From PFJX01 sp963713085 (GTDB lineage: Bacteria; Pseudomonadota; Gammaproteobacteria; Burkholderiales; Thiobacillaceae), in contig CAVQKQ010000011.1 of assembly GCA_963713085.1 (NCBI GenBank), forward strand, positions 78,825 to 142,824: a stretch of 64,000 nucleotides of DNA, in the 5' to 3' direction. Below the pieces are notes generated by a model. That model did no database searches, had not been told where the DNA came from, and saw only the letters and a list, made by a program, of their open reading frames with translations. Position numbers and translations under genes: made by a program. This document shows, in pieces, positions 1-10,927 of this stretch; positions within the stretch are counted from its first letter, which is position 1; every line of letters begins with the position of its first letter.

Positions 1-624
1 CATGGCGGCGGCCGGAGCAACGAGTCCGTTAAGTCCCAGTTTGCGAAGTTCAGCCTGGGCCTTTTCCGCTTCCTGCCGGTTAAGGAACGGACCCACCTGA
101 ACCCGTATTTCCATGCGGGCATGGATGCCCTTCTTGTTGAGTGTGTCAACCATTTCCTGGGCATGGGCCGGGTCGCTGAATACCCCCAATTGGACCGCGA
201 AGCTAGCACCGTCAAGGGCTGGCGCCGGGTTCGGGGATGCCAGTGTTGGCTTCTGGACGGGCTGGCTAGGGGCGGGCGGCATGCCATAGTGGTTGCTGAC
301 CCTGGGAGGCGGGGGGGCTTCACCGGCAGGGACGGGCTCGGAAAGGGGCGCCTCCTCCCGAGCGGGGCCGGCTGGGGCGGGGGCGCCGGTATCGGAAACG
401 GGTGCCGGCTCCGCGGGCGGCGGGGCCGGATTCGCCTCCGGGGCGGCCAGGATCGGCGCGGGAACCGGTGCTTCCACGACAGGGCGGGATTTCTCGGACT
501 TGCTGTGGTCCAACCACCACAGGCCGGCCAGGGCGGCGACAGTCACCAGGCCGGCAACCGCCAGTCGCAACAAGGCCTTTTTCTTGACATCCTCGCCCTC
601 GGGCATTCCGTTTTCACTAGCCAC
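1..624 (-). CDS. SPOR-domain membrane protein, C-terminus cut by window edge
   Basis: The reading frame starts with GTG at 624, preceded by GGGAGA about 5 bases upstream, and is still open at base 1, so the C-terminus lies outside the window. It begins with a short cytoplasmic stretch, then one membrane helix (about residues 18-35), a long Pro/Ala-rich linker (about 45-130), and a SPOR domain starting near residue 140 (SFAVQLGVFSDPAHAQ). SPOR domains bind denuded peptidoglycan at the division septum, and this layout resembles DedD/FtsN-like proteins. It is divergent from ndk. Family assignment is firm; the exact division role is inferred. Confidence 0.8.
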   Translation of the reverse strand, partial: MASENGMPEGEDVKKKALLRLAVAGLVTVAALAGLWWLDHSKSEKSRPVVEAPVPAPILAAPEANPAPPPAEPAPVSDTGAPAPAGPAREEAPLSEPVPAGEAPPPPRVSNHYGMPPAPSQPVQKPTLASPNPAPALDGASFAVQLGVFSDPAHAQEMVDTLNKKGIHARMEIRVQVGPFLNRQEAEKAQAELRKLGLNGLVAPAAAM

Positions 625-760
625 GCATTTCTCCCAAGTTGCTCCGCCCGCGGCGGGTCGCCTTTATTTTAGGGGCGTTTCATGGTAACTTGCGCGCGCT
701 TTTTCGTATCATTTCAAAGATTTCCATCCCCTCCCTTTTATCTCCCGGAGCACAGTAAAA

Positions 761-1186
761 ATGGCTGTTGAGCGTACCCTTTCCATCATCAAACCCGATG
801 CCGTGGCCAAGAATGTCATCGGCAAGATTTACTCCCGTTTCGAGACCAACGGGCTGAAGGTCGTCGCCGCCCGCATGGCACACCTGTCGCGCGCCGAAGC
901 CGAGGGTTTCTATGCTGTGCACAAGGGTCGTCCCTTCTTCAACGACCTGGTGGCCTTCATGACCTCCGGCCCGGTGATGATCCAGGTGCTGGAAGGCGAG
1001 AGCGCCGTCGCCAAGAACCGGGAGTTGATGGGCGCCACCGATCCCAAGAAGGCCGACGCCGGCACCATCCGCGCCGATTTCGCCGAGAGCATAGACGCCA
1101 ATGCGGTGCACGGTTCCGACGCCCAGGAAACCGCCGCGGTGGAAATCGCCTATTTCTTCCCCGCCTCCCAAGTATTCTCCCGCTAG
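761..1186 (+). CDS. ndk: Nucleoside diphosphate kinase
   Basis: A cytosolic enzyme that transfers the gamma-phosphate of ATP to NDPs through a phosphohistidine, balancing the (d)NTP pools. The 141-aa length is normal for the family. The N-terminus ERTLSIIKPDAV is diagnostic, and the catalytic His lies in NAVHGSD at residue 117, the family position. ATG at 761 follows a GGAG-type ribosome site (CCCGGAGCAC). It is the first gene of a plus-strand run, with rlmN starting 11 bases after its stop. Confidence 0.97.
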   Translation: MAVERTLSIIKPDAVAKNVIGKIYSRFETNGLKVVAARMAHLSRAEAEGFYAVHKGRPFFNDLVAFMTSGPVMIQVLEGESAVAKNRELMGATDPKKADAGTIRADFAESIDANAVHGSDAQETAAVEIAYFFPASQVFSR

Positions 1187-1197
1187 GCCAGGCCCCT

Positions 1198-2279
<1,082 letters not shown>

Positions 2280-2283
<4 letters not shown>

Positions 2284-3083
2284 ACAAGTTTCTGCTGGTG
2301 GTCCTGCTGCTGTTGACCGGATGCGCGGCCCAGTCGACAGGGAACCCGGGGGGCGAGGGCAACAATGTGGGCTCCGATGGCCGGGCCCTCGGCGAGGCCA
2401 ATTCCGGCGCCGCGGTCCATACCGAACTGGGTGCCGGCTATTTCGCCAGGGGCCAGTACGCCGTGGCCCTGGAAGAACTCCATCACGCCCTGGACATCGA
2501 CGCGCATTATCCGCCGGCCTACAACGTGCTCGGCCTGGTGCATGCCGAACTGCGGGAGGATGCCCAGGCCGAGCAGCATTTCCGCCGGGCGTTGGAATTG
2601 TCCCCGCAATACTCCGAGGCCCACAACAATTTCGGTCTGTTCCTATGCCAGCGCGACCGCATCGACGAGGCTTTGAAGCATTTCGAGACGGCCCTGAGCA
2701 ATCCGCTCTATGCCACGCCGGAAAGCGCCTTGGTCAATGCGGGCGCCTGCAGCCTCAAGAAGGACGATATCGCCAAGGCCGAACAATATTTCGCGCGCGC
2801 CCTGAAACGCGCTCCCGGCATGCCTTACGCAATCCTGGGCATGGCGGACGTGCATTACCGCCAGGGGCATTGGCTGGCTACCCGCAGCCTGTTACGCCAG
2901 CTGACGGATGCCTCGGTGGCGGGGGCCCAGGCCCTATGGCTGGGCGTGCGGGTCGAGCGCCAACTAGGCGACCGGGAGGCCGCAGCCAGCTACGCCGCCC
3001 AACTGAAGCGGCGATTCCCCGAGTCCATGCAGGCGCAATGGCTGGTCACCGGCCAATATGACCAACTGGGAAGCATGTTGTGA
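2280..3083 (+). CDS. pilW: Type IV pilus biogenesis/stability lipoprotein PilW (PilF)
   Basis: An outer-membrane pilotin-type lipoprotein needed for assembly and stability of type IV pilus secretins. The 267-aa product starts with a lipoprotein signal (MNKFLLVVLLLLTGCAAQ; lipobox LTGC, Cys at 15). Several tetratricopeptide repeats follow over about residues 45-200 (for example YPPAYNVLGLVHAELRE and PQYSEAHNNFGLFLCQ). It overlaps rlmN by 4 bases and rodZ by 4 bases, so it sits in a tight operon. The neighbourhood rlmN-pilW-rodZ-ispG-hisS is the typical betaproteobacterial order. Confidence 0.9.
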
Positions 3084-4018
3084 GCGAGACGGTACAACCC
3101 GGTTTCGGCGTGGTTCTCAAGGCTGCGCGCGAAGACAGGGAATTGAGCATTGCCAAGGTAGCCGACAAGCTCAAACTGACCCCGCGCCAGATCGAAGCCA
3201 TCGAGGCGGAGGATCTCGCTCAGTTGCCGGGGCCGGTCTTCGTGCGCGGTTTCATCCGCAACTACGCACGCCTGCTTGATCTAGAGCCGCAACAACTGAT
3301 CGCGCCGGTGGATGCCCAGGAGACAGTTTCCGAAACCATCACCGCGCCCAGCGAAGGTGTGACTTTTTCCACCAGCCGAGTCAGACGCTGGCTGCTGTTG
3401 CCGATGCTGGGCATGGTGGGTTTTATCGTTCTGGTCGCCTTGGTCTATCACTGGCTGCGTCAGGGGGAAGATGCCCTGCTGCCCCAGCTGCCGGCAACCC
3501 AGCAGACATCGGAAGTGCTCAAGCCGCTTCCGGTGCCCGTGGCGCCGGCCACCCTCGCGGCACCGGCCGTTTCCGCGCAGATGCCGGCACCCGCACCGCT
3601 CCAAACGGCCCCTGTGACTGCTCCATCGGCGCCGGAACAAGGGATGGCCTCGGCAGCTGTAAGAACATCTGTTCCCGCTACGCTAGTCCCCGCCCAAGTG
3701 CCGGCCGTACCGGCGATGCCGGCAACACCGCCGCAAATAACAGTGGCTCCACCCGCGCAGGAAATTCAGTCGTCGAGTGCGACAGCCCACAGCCTGCGCT
3801 TCGAAGCCGGGCACGATGCCTGGATCCAGGTAGTGGATGGCAAAGGCCGGCGTTTTTCCAAACTGGTCCTGGCGGGGACCATGGAGACCTTCAAGGGGGA
3901 TTCCCCGTTCCGTCTGGTGGTGGGGGAAGCGGCCCAGGTGCGGCTTAGCTTCGATGGTCACAGCATCGATCTCACCCCCTTCATCGGCCAGAAAGTGGCC
4001 AGACTGACCCTGGAATGA
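3080..4018 (+). CDS. rodZ: Cytoskeletal/cell-shape protein RodZ
   Basis: A bitopic inner-membrane protein that links the MreB cytoskeleton to the elongation machinery. The N-terminal Cro/CI-type HTH domain (about residues 8-75; GVVLKAAREDRELSIAKVADKLK) is followed by one membrane helix (about 108-130), a Pro/Ala-rich periplasmic linker, and a C-terminal DUF4115 domain (HDAWIQVVDGKGRRF). The start is GTG at 3080, overlapping the pilW stop as GTGA. The 312-aa length is normal. It is followed 13 bases later by ispG, as in many proteobacteria. Confidence 0.92.
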   Translation: MSETVQPGFGVVLKAAREDRELSIAKVADKLKLTPRQIEAIEAEDLAQLPGPVFVRGFIRNYARLLDLEPQQLIAPVDAQETVSETITAPSEGVTFSTSRVRRWLLLPMLGMVGFIVLVALVYHWLRQGEDALLPQLPATQQTSEVLKPLPVPVAPATLAAPAVSAQMPAPAPLQTAPVTAPSAPEQGMASAAVRTSVPATLVPAQVPAVPAMPATPPQITVAPPAQEIQSSSATAHSLRFEAGHDAWIQVVDGKGRRFSKLVLAGTMETFKGDSPFRLVVGEAAQVRLSFDGHSIDLTPFIGQKVARLTLE

Positions 4019-4031
4019 GCCGGAACTCGAT

Positions 4032-5270
4032 ATGAATACCAGCAGCGTGATCGTGCGGCGCCCCACCAATCGGGTCATGGTGGGCCACGTGCCGGTGGGT
4101 GGCGGGGCGCCGGTGGTGGTGCAGTCCATGACCAACACCGATACCGCCGACGTGGCAGGCAGCGTGGCCCAGATTCACGCTCTCTGGCAGGCCGGTTCGG
4201 AACTGGTGCGCCTGACCGTGAACACCGAGGAAGCGGCCCGGGCCGTCCCCGCCATCCGGGAACAGCTGGATGCCCGGGGCTGCGACGTCCCCCTGATCGG
4301 CGATTTCCATTTCAACGGCCATCGCCTGATCAAGGCTGTGCCGGAATGTGCCCAGGCCCTGGCCAAGCTGCGCATCAACCCGGGCAACGTGGGTCGGGGC
4401 ACGAAGAAGGACGAACAGTTCGCCACCCTGGTGGAGGCTGCTGCCCGCTACGGCAAGGCGGTGCGCATTGGCGTCAACTGGGGCAGCCTGGACCAGGAAC
4501 TGCTGGCGCGCATGATGGACGACAACGCCCGGCGTCCGAAGCCACAGGAGCCGGACGAGGTCATGCGCCACGCCCTGATCGCCTCGGCGCTGGAGTCTGC
4601 CGCCCGGGCCGAGGAACTGGGTCTGGCGGCCGACCGTATCATCCTGTCGTGCAAGCTCTCCGGGGTGCAGGACCTGATCAAGGTCTACCGGGACCTGGCC
4701 GCCCGCAGCGACTACGCCCTGCATCTGGGCCTGACCGAGGCGGGCATGGGCAGCAAGGGCATCGTCGCCTCCACGGCGGCCCTGGCCATCCTGCTCCAGG
4801 AAGGCATCGGCGACACCATCCGCGTCTCCCTCACCCCCGCCCCGGACGAATCCCGCACCGTGGAGGTTCAGGTGGCCCAGGAGATACTGCAGACCCTGGG
4901 CATCCGCTCCTTCACCCCCCTGGTCACCGCCTGCCCCGGTTGCGGGCGCACCACCAGCACCGTGTTCCAGGAACTGGCCCAGAGCATCCAGACCTGGCTG
5001 CGGGCCCAGATGCCCATCTGGCGCGGCCGGTATCCCGGTGTGGAGACCATGAACGTGGCGGTGATGGGTTGCGTGGTGAACGGGCCGGGCGAATCCAAGC
5101 ATGCCAACGTGGGCATCAGCCTGCCGGGCAGCAACGAGACCCCGGTGGCCCCGGTCTATGTGGACGGGGAGAAGACCGTCACCCTCAAGGGTGAGCGCAT
5201 CGCCGAGGAATTCCAGGCCATCGTCGAGGCTTATGTCAAGCGCAGCTACGGCGCCAAGAAAGACCACTGA
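4032..5270 (+). CDS. ispG: (E)-4-hydroxy-3-methylbut-2-enyl-diphosphate synthase
   Basis: A [4Fe-4S] enzyme of the MEP isoprenoid pathway that converts MEcPP to HMBPP using reducing equivalents from flavodoxin or ferredoxin. The 412-aa protein has the TIM-barrel N-terminal part (VQSMTNTDTADV; GDFHFNGH) and the cluster-binding cysteines in CPGCGRTT plus GCVVNGPGES near the C-terminus. It starts at the ATG at 4032 after rodZ, and hisS begins 6 bases after its stop, so all three are co-transcribed. Confidence 0.96.
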   Translation: MNTSSVIVRRPTNRVMVGHVPVGGGAPVVVQSMTNTDTADVAGSVAQIHALWQAGSELVRLTVNTEEAARAVPAIREQLDARGCDVPLIGDFHFNGHRLIKAVPECAQALAKLRINPGNVGRGTKKDEQFATLVEAAARYGKAVRIGVNWGSLDQELLARMMDDNARRPKPQEPDEVMRHALIASALESAARAEELGLAADRIILSCKLSGVQDLIKVYRDLAARSDYALHLGLTEAGMGSKGIVASTAALAILLQEGIGDTIRVSLTPAPDESRTVEVQVAQEILQTLGIRSFTPLVTACPGCGRTTSTVFQELAQSIQTWLRAQMPIWRGRYPGVETMNVAVMGCVVNGPGESKHANVGISLPGSNETPVAPVYVDGEKTVTLKGERIAEEFQAIVEAYVKRSYGAKKDH

Positions 5271-5276
5271 CCCACC

Positions 5277-6539
<1,263 letters not shown>

Positions 6540-6549
6540 GGGGAAAGAA

Positions 6550-7179
6550 ATGGCACTGGATCTGGAAGAACAGGAACAACTCGACGAGGCGAAGGCATGG
6601 TGGAAACAACACGGCAACAAGGTGATCTGGGGTGTGACCGTGTTTCTGCTGGCGGCCGCCGGCTGGCGCGGCTGGCAGACCTGGAGCCACAATCAGGCGG
6701 CGGAGGCCTCCATGCTGTTCGACCGGGCGATCCAGGCCGCAACCATGAATGATGCCAAGACGGCCAAGGCGATCGCCGCCCAGATCATGGACAACAAGAG
6801 CCACAGCGCGTATGCCACGCCGGCCGCCTGGCTGGCCGGCAGCATCAACTACGATGCGGGCGACCTGAAGAGCGCCCGGGCCCAATACGAATATGCCCTG
6901 GATCATGCCAAGGACGACGGGGTGGCCCAGATGGCCCGCATCCGGCTGGCGGTCCTGCGCTTCGATGACAAGGATTTCCCCGGCGCACTGGCCCTGCTGG
7001 CGCAGCCCTTCGATCCCGCCTTCCAGGGCCTGGCCGCCCAGGTAAAGGGGGACGTGCTGGTGGCTCAGGGCAATACTGCGGAGGCCAAGGCCGCCTACAA
7101 GCTGGCCCTGGAAAAACTGGGCGACAAGAGCGCCCTCAAACCCTTGGTCGAGATCCGCCTGGAAGCCCTCGGAGGTTGA
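6550..7179 (+). CDS. YfgM-like membrane TPR protein (DUF2133)
   Basis: A 209-aa single-pass inner-membrane protein. A short charged N-terminus (DLEEQEQLDEAKAWWKQHG) precedes a membrane helix at about residues 26-45, then a periplasmic tetratricopeptide-like region (AWLAGSINYDAGDLKSARAQ). In E. coli YfgM works with PpiD at the SecYEG translocon as a periplasmic chaperone partner; that role is carried over by homology and position. It lies between hisS and bamB, exactly where yfgM is found. RBS GGGGAAAG precedes the ATG. Confidence 0.85.
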   Translation: MALDLEEQEQLDEAKAWWKQHGNKVIWGVTVFLLAAAGWRGWQTWSHNQAAEASMLFDRAIQAATMNDAKTAKAIAAQIMDNKSHSAYATPAAWLAGSINYDAGDLKSARAQYEYALDHAKDDGVAQMARIRLAVLRFDDKDFPGALALLAQPFDPAFQGLAAQVKGDVLVAQGNTAEAKAAYKLALEKLGDKSALKPLVEIRLEALGG

Positions 7180-7180
7180 T

Positions 7181-8329
7181 GTGCTGAAACGTGCCATTCC
7201 GCTGTTGCTCGCAATCACCCTATCAGGCTGTTCCTGGTTCGGCGGCTGGTTCGGCTCGGGCAGATCCGCCGTCAAGCCGGCCGAACTGACCGAGTTCAAG
7301 GCGAGCGCCACCCTGATCCGGGCCTGGGAAGCCAATGTTGGCCCCTCCGACCCCTATCTCTTTTCGCCCGGCACCGATGGCCAGGCCATGTATGCCGCCG
7401 GCCGGGAAGGCCGCATTGTCAAGCTCGACCTGGCGACCGGCCGCGAGGCCTGGCGTATCGAGGCCGGGCAGCCGCTTTCCGCTGGCGTGGGCGTGGGTGA
7501 AGGCCTGGTACTGGTAGGCACCGTCAAGGGCGACCTGCTGGCCTTCAAGACGGCCGATGGTGCGCCGGCCTGGCGGGCCAAGCTTTCCTCGGAGATCCTG
7601 GTGCCGCCGACGGCTCATGGCGGGGTGGTCGCCGCCCGGACCAACGACGGCGGGATTTCATTGCTGGAGGCGGCCACCGGCAAGGTCAGGTGGAATTACA
7701 GTCGTCGCCTACCGGTACTTACCTTGCGCGAGGAAAGCCAGATGTTGCTGACCGATACAGCCTTGTATGCCGGCCAGGCCGGCGGCAAGCTGACCGCCCT
7801 GGCCCTGAACAACGGCGCGCCCCAGTGGGAGGTGAACGTGGCCCTGCCCAAAGGGGCGACCGATCTGGAGCGCATCGCCGATGTGGCCGGCCCGTTGGCC
7901 ATGGACGACCGCATGATCTGTGCCGCCGCCTATCAGGGCCGGGTGGCCTGCGTCGACCGCGTCACCGGCAACGGGATCTGGGCCCGGGACATTTCGGCTC
8001 TGCGGGGCGTGGACATGGACGACCATTCTGTATACGTGGCGGACGACCACGATGCCTTGTTCGCCTTCGACAAGGGGAGCGGCAGCAATACCTGGAAGCA
8101 GGACAAGCTGCGTGACCGCAAGCTGTCCAGCCCGGTGGCCGTGGCGGGGCGTTACGTGGCGGTGGGCGATCTGCAAGGCTATGTCCACCTGATCAACGCA
8201 GAGGACGGCGCTTTCGCCGCCCGGGCCGCCACCGACGGCAGCGCCATCAACGGCGTGATATATCCCCTCAAGTCCGGCCTGGTGGTTCAGACCTCCAAGG
8301 GCGGCATCTATGCATTCAAGATCCAGTGA
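7181..8329 (+). CDS. bamB: Outer membrane protein assembly factor BamB
   Basis: A lipoprotein of the BAM complex that helps insert beta-barrel proteins into the outer membrane. The start is GTG at 7181, one base after the yfgM-like stop. The signal peptide ends in a lipobox (ITLSGCSWFGG, Cys at residue 17). The rest of the 382-aa protein shows repeated beta-propeller (PQQ-like) blades, for example GREGRIVKLDLATGREAWRI. Length and position between the yfgM-like gene and der match the family. Confidence 0.94.
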   Translation: MLKRAIPLLLAITLSGCSWFGGWFGSGRSAVKPAELTEFKASATLIRAWEANVGPSDPYLFSPGTDGQAMYAAGREGRIVKLDLATGREAWRIEAGQPLSAGVGVGEGLVLVGTVKGDLLAFKTADGAPAWRAKLSSEILVPPTAHGGVVAARTNDGGISLLEAATGKVRWNYSRRLPVLTLREESQMLLTDTALYAGQAGGKLTALALNNGAPQWEVNVALPKGATDLERIADVAGPLAMDDRMICAAAYQGRVACVDRVTGNGIWARDISALRGVDMDDHSVYVADDHDALFAFDKGSGSNTWKQDKLRDRKLSSPVAVAGRYVAVGDLQGYVHLINAEDGAFAARAATDGSAINGVIYPLKSGLVVQTSKGGIYAFKIQ

Positions 8330-8330
8330 A

Positions 8331-8362
8331 GGGGAAAGGTCCGCCGCAACGGCGCCCTTTCT
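8331..8362 (+). terminator. Inverted repeat between bamB and der
   Basis: Just after the bamB stop, GAAAGG (8334-8339) and CGCCG (8342-8346) pair with CGGCG (8350-8354) and CCTTTC (8356-8361) around a CAA loop, giving a stable hairpin. There is no long U-tract, so it is more likely an intra-operon attenuator or RNA-stability element than a full terminator. It ends 7 bases before the der start and could also affect der translation. Confidence 0.4.
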
Positions 8363-8368
8363 CGAGTC

Positions 8369-9766
8369 ATGATCCCCACCGTCGTTCTGGTCGGACGCCC
8401 CAATGTGGGCAAGTCCACCCTGTTCAACCGCCTCACCAAGAGCCGTGACGCCCTGGTCCACGACTTGCCCGGCCTGACCCGGGACCGGCATTTCGGCCAC
8501 GGCAAGGTGGGCTCTCGGCCCTACCTGGTGGTGGATACCGGCGGCTTCGAGCCGGTGGCCGATACCGGCATCCTGGCCGAGATGGCCAAGCAGACCATGC
8601 AGGCGGTGGCGGAAGGCGACGTGGTGATCTTCCTGGTGGACGGCCGCTCAGGCATCACGCCCCAGGACAAGACCATCGCCGACAAGCTGCGCCGCAGCGG
8701 CCGCCCCGTTCTGGTGGCTGTTAACAAGACCGAAGGCATGCCCAGCGCCACGGCGGTGGCGGAGTTCCACGAACTGGGCCTGACCGAGCCGGTGGCGGTA
8801 TCCAGCGCCCACGGCGAGGGGGTGCGGGAACTAATCGAACTTGCCCTGGAGCCTTTCGAGGCGGGCGAGGACGAGTCCGGGCCGGTGGATCACCCGAGGA
8901 TCGCCATCGTCGGCCGGCCCAACGTGGGCAAATCCACCCTGGTGAACACCCTGGTCGGCGAGGAGCGGGTCATCGCCTTCGACCAGCCCGGCACCACGCG
9001 GGACTCCATATACGTCAACTTTGAGCGCAACGGACGCCCCTACACCCTCATCGACACCGCAGGCGTGCGGCGCAAGGGCAGGGTGGTCGAGGCCATCGAG
9101 AAATTCTCGGTGATTAAGACCCTGCAGGCCATCGAGGACGCCAACGTGGTGGTCCTGGTGCTGGACGCCCACCAGGAAGTCAGCGACCAGGACGCCCACC
9201 TGGGGGGCTTCGTGCTGGAAGCTGGTCGGGCCCTGGTGGTTGCCGTCAACAAATGGGACGGCGTAGACGCCTACCAGCGGGACCGGATCAAGCTGGAACT
9301 GGGGCGGCGCATGGAGTTCCTGTCCTTCGCCAAGTTCCACTTTATCTCCGCCCTGCACGGCAGCGGCGTGGCAGGCGTGCTGAAATCGGTGGACGAGGCC
9401 TACAAGGCCGCCATGATCAAGCTTTCCACCCCGCGCCTCACCAGGGTGTTGCAGGATGCCGTGGTCCAGCACAACCCGCCCAAGTCCGGCCTGTTCCGGC
9501 CCAAGCCCAAATACGCCCACCAGGGCGGCAGCAATCCTCCGGTGATCATCGTTCACGGCAATCATCTGGAAGGCATCTCCAACGCCTACAAGCGCTACCT
9601 GGAAAACACCTTCCATAAGGCCTTCAACCTACAGGGCACGCCTCTGAGAGTGGACTTCAAGTCCGGCCACAACCCCTTCGACGAACGCCAGGCCAAGCCG
9701 GTCACGCCGCGCCAGGAGAGGACGGCGGAGCGGCTGGAGAAGCGGCGGGGCAAGGGGCGGGGTTGA
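8369..9766 (+). CDS. der: Ribosome-associated GTPase Der (EngA)
   Basis: An essential tandem GTPase for 50S subunit maturation. The 465-aa protein has two G domains with G1 motifs GRPNVGKST near residue 8 and again near residue 180, DTGG/DTAG G3 motifs, NKTE and NKWD G4 motifs, and a C-terminal KH-like domain (VIIVHGNHLEGISNAYKRYL). The basic C-terminal tail is typical. It ends the first half of the conserved superoperon; hfq would be expected next but lies 4.8 kb downstream because of an insertion. Confidence 0.97.
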   Translation: MIPTVVLVGRPNVGKSTLFNRLTKSRDALVHDLPGLTRDRHFGHGKVGSRPYLVVDTGGFEPVADTGILAEMAKQTMQAVAEGDVVIFLVDGRSGITPQDKTIADKLRRSGRPVLVAVNKTEGMPSATAVAEFHELGLTEPVAVSSAHGEGVRELIELALEPFEAGEDESGPVDHPRIAIVGRPNVGKSTLVNTLVGEERVIAFDQPGTTRDSIYVNFERNGRPYTLIDTAGVRRKGRVVEAIEKFSVIKTLQAIEDANVVVLVLDAHQEVSDQDAHLGGFVLEAGRALVVAVNKWDGVDAYQRDRIKLELGRRMEFLSFAKFHFISALHGSGVAGVLKSVDEAYKAAMIKLSTPRLTRVLQDAVVQHNPPKSGLFRPKPKYAHQGGSNPPVIIVHGNHLEGISNAYKRYLENTFHKAFNLQGTPLRVDFKSGHNPFDERQAKPVTPRQERTAERLEKRRGKGRG

Positions 9767-9804
9767 AGGGGCTGTGGGGAAGGCCGGCCTTCGACCGGGC
9801 CCCT
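9767..9804. repeat. Nested palindrome downstream of der
   Basis: A perfect 14-bp palindrome (GAAGGCCGGCCTTC, 9779-9792) is enclosed by the outer arms AGGGGC (9767-9772) and GCCCCT (9799-9804). It overlaps the der stop and could fold in RNA as a termination or processing structure. No U-run follows, so terminator status is uncertain. From here to 10122 there is no credible gene, only this structure, a second palindrome and a tandem array. Confidence 0.4.
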
Positions 9805-9920
9805 ACGTAGGTCAGAGTGGAGGCATCAGCGGTCGCCCAGCCTCATTGCGGCGGTGGTCGAAGATCGGCCATAGGAACCATTCGTTTGCAAGCGTGAAGA
9901 AAGAATCTTTTTGAAATACA

Positions 9921-9941
9921 TGGTGCCAAACTGGCACCATG
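9921..9941. promoter_or_regulatory. Perfect 9-bp inverted repeat, putative operator
   Basis: ATGGTGCCA-AAC-TGGCACCAT is a perfect 9-bp inverted repeat with a 3-bp centre. It lies about 180 bp upstream of the antitoxin gene and 61 bp before the tandem array. A symmetric site of this size is typical of a dimeric repressor; a ribbon-helix-helix antitoxin is one possibility. The AT-rich sequence just after it (TTGATATACTGATAATG) could be promoter-like, but no clean -35/-10 pair was identified. Confidence 0.45.
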
Positions 9942-10002
9942 TTGATATACTGATAATGTTGCCGCAAACCAAAGATACGATCAATCGAATATTCGCGTAA
10001 GC

Positions 10003-10106
10003 CGACACTGACTCCAACACTGACTCCGACACTGACTCCGACACTGACTCCGACACTGACTCCGACACTGACTCCGACACTGACTCCGACACTGACTCCG
10101 ACACTG
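10003..10106. repeat. 12-bp tandem repeat array (CGACACTGACTC)n
   Basis: Eight contiguous copies of CGACACTGACTC run from 10003 to 10098, then a partial ninth copy (CGACACTG). Copy 2 has one change (CAACACTGACTC); copies 1 and 3-8 are identical. The array ends 16 bp before the antitoxin ATG, so it lies in the promoter or 5' leader of the toxin-antitoxin operon. It is open in reverse-strand frames only because of its simple composition. Near-identity of the copies suggests recent slippage or recombination expansion. Confidence 0.9.
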
Positions 10107-10122
10107 AAAACGCAAATTCGAT

Positions 10123-10443
10123 ATGGCAACCAATACAGAAGAAAGAGGCCGCATCACAGCACGTGCACCTCAGCCAGTAGTAGATGAACTGGAGGAAGCA
10201 GCAGCGCTTGTTGGCGTTACAGTCAATCAATTCATCGTTCAAGCTGCAATTGAAAAAGCTCGGACGATCATAGATTCCTATACGCGTATCGAGCTAACCC
10301 GTCGTGATGCCGTCTTCATTGCTAACCTGCTGGACAACCCACCTGCGCCTAATGCTGCGCTGAAGGGGGCTGTGCAGCGATACAAGAAGGCAGTCAGAAA
10401 TGGAGATTCAGATACAGTCGCTTCAAAGTCATCACGACACTGA
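10123..10443 (+). CDS. DUF1778 ribbon-helix-helix antitoxin (TacA-like)
   Basis: A 106-aa protein with the DUF1778 pattern: an N-terminal RHH strand (ERGRITARAPQPVVDELEEA), a helix pair (LVGVTVNQFIVQAAIEKA), and a C-terminal toxin-binding segment (FIANLLDNPPAPNAALKGAV). Family members neutralise a GNAT toxin and repress their own operon. ATG at 10123 has no recognisable Shine-Dalgarno; the tandem array ends just upstream. The gene has lower GC than the flanking core genes and overlaps the toxin by 44 bases. No symbol is given because orthology to a specific system is not shown. Confidence 0.85.
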   Translation: MATNTEERGRITARAPQPVVDELEEAAALVGVTVNQFIVQAAIEKARTIIDSYTRIELTRRDAVFIANLLDNPPAPNAALKGAVQRYKKAVRNGDSDTVASKSSRH

Positions 10444-10927
10444 AGCATTTTCTTGTGGTCATGTAGTGCTTGATAGTTGGTTTCGTCGCACCGCAAAACA
10501 GCATGCTCGCAAAGGGATTTCCCGTAGCTACGTTGCCGTTGATACTGGAAGACCACAACAGGTTCTCGGTTTCTATAGCCTGACTGTAGGCGAGGCTGAA
10601 ACTGAAACGTTGCCTGCGGTTGTTGCTAAAACCCTTCCCCGAAAAATTCCGATTGTATTGCTCGGCCGGCTTGCCGTTGCAGTTCACGCACAAGGGCAAG
10701 GGATTGGTGGACATCTGTTGGTGGATGCTTTGCAGCGGACAGTGCGAGTGGCATCCGAAGTGGGTATTTCAGCGATTCTGGTCGATGCCAAGAACCAGAA
10801 AGCAGATGAGTTCTATCAACACTTCGGATTCCAAATTCTGCCAGATTCTCCCAATCGTCTTGTCTTGCTTCTCAAGACGGCTATTGAGCTTTTTCAGGCT
10901 GACGAATCGAACACGCGGGAAAAATAG
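10400..10927 (+). CDS. GNAT-family toxin (TacT-like aminoacyl-tRNA acetyltransferase)
   Basis: A 175-aa GNAT protein paired with the DUF1778 antitoxin. Known members acetylate aminoacyl-tRNAs and stop translation. The sequence has the family N-terminus (HDTEAFSCGHVVLDSWF), the acetyl-CoA loop AQGQGIGG, the core strand LLGRLAVAV, and the late Tyr in EFYQHFGF at the catalytic position used by TacT-type toxins. It starts at an ATG inside the antitoxin gene in another frame, typical of coupled pairs. GC is low relative to neighbours, suggesting horizontal acquisition. Confidence 0.87.
   Translation: MEIQIQSLQSHHDTEAFSCGHVVLDSWFRRTAKQHARKGISRSYVAVDTGRPQQVLGFYSLTVGEAETETLPAVVAKTLPRKIPIVLLGRLAVAVHAQGQGIGGHLLVDALQRTVRVASEVGISAILVDAKNQKADEFYQHFGFQILPDSPNRLVLLLKTAIELFQADESNTREK

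Noticed and set aside
10003..10106. Possible CRISPR array
   Set aside because: Units are 12 bp and contiguous with no spacers and no cas genes.
9812..10242. Minus-strand ORFs with VGVS or SESV repeats across the tandem array
   Set aside because: The 12-bp repeat is a multiple of three and has no stop on that strand, so open frames arise automatically; there is no start signal or family.
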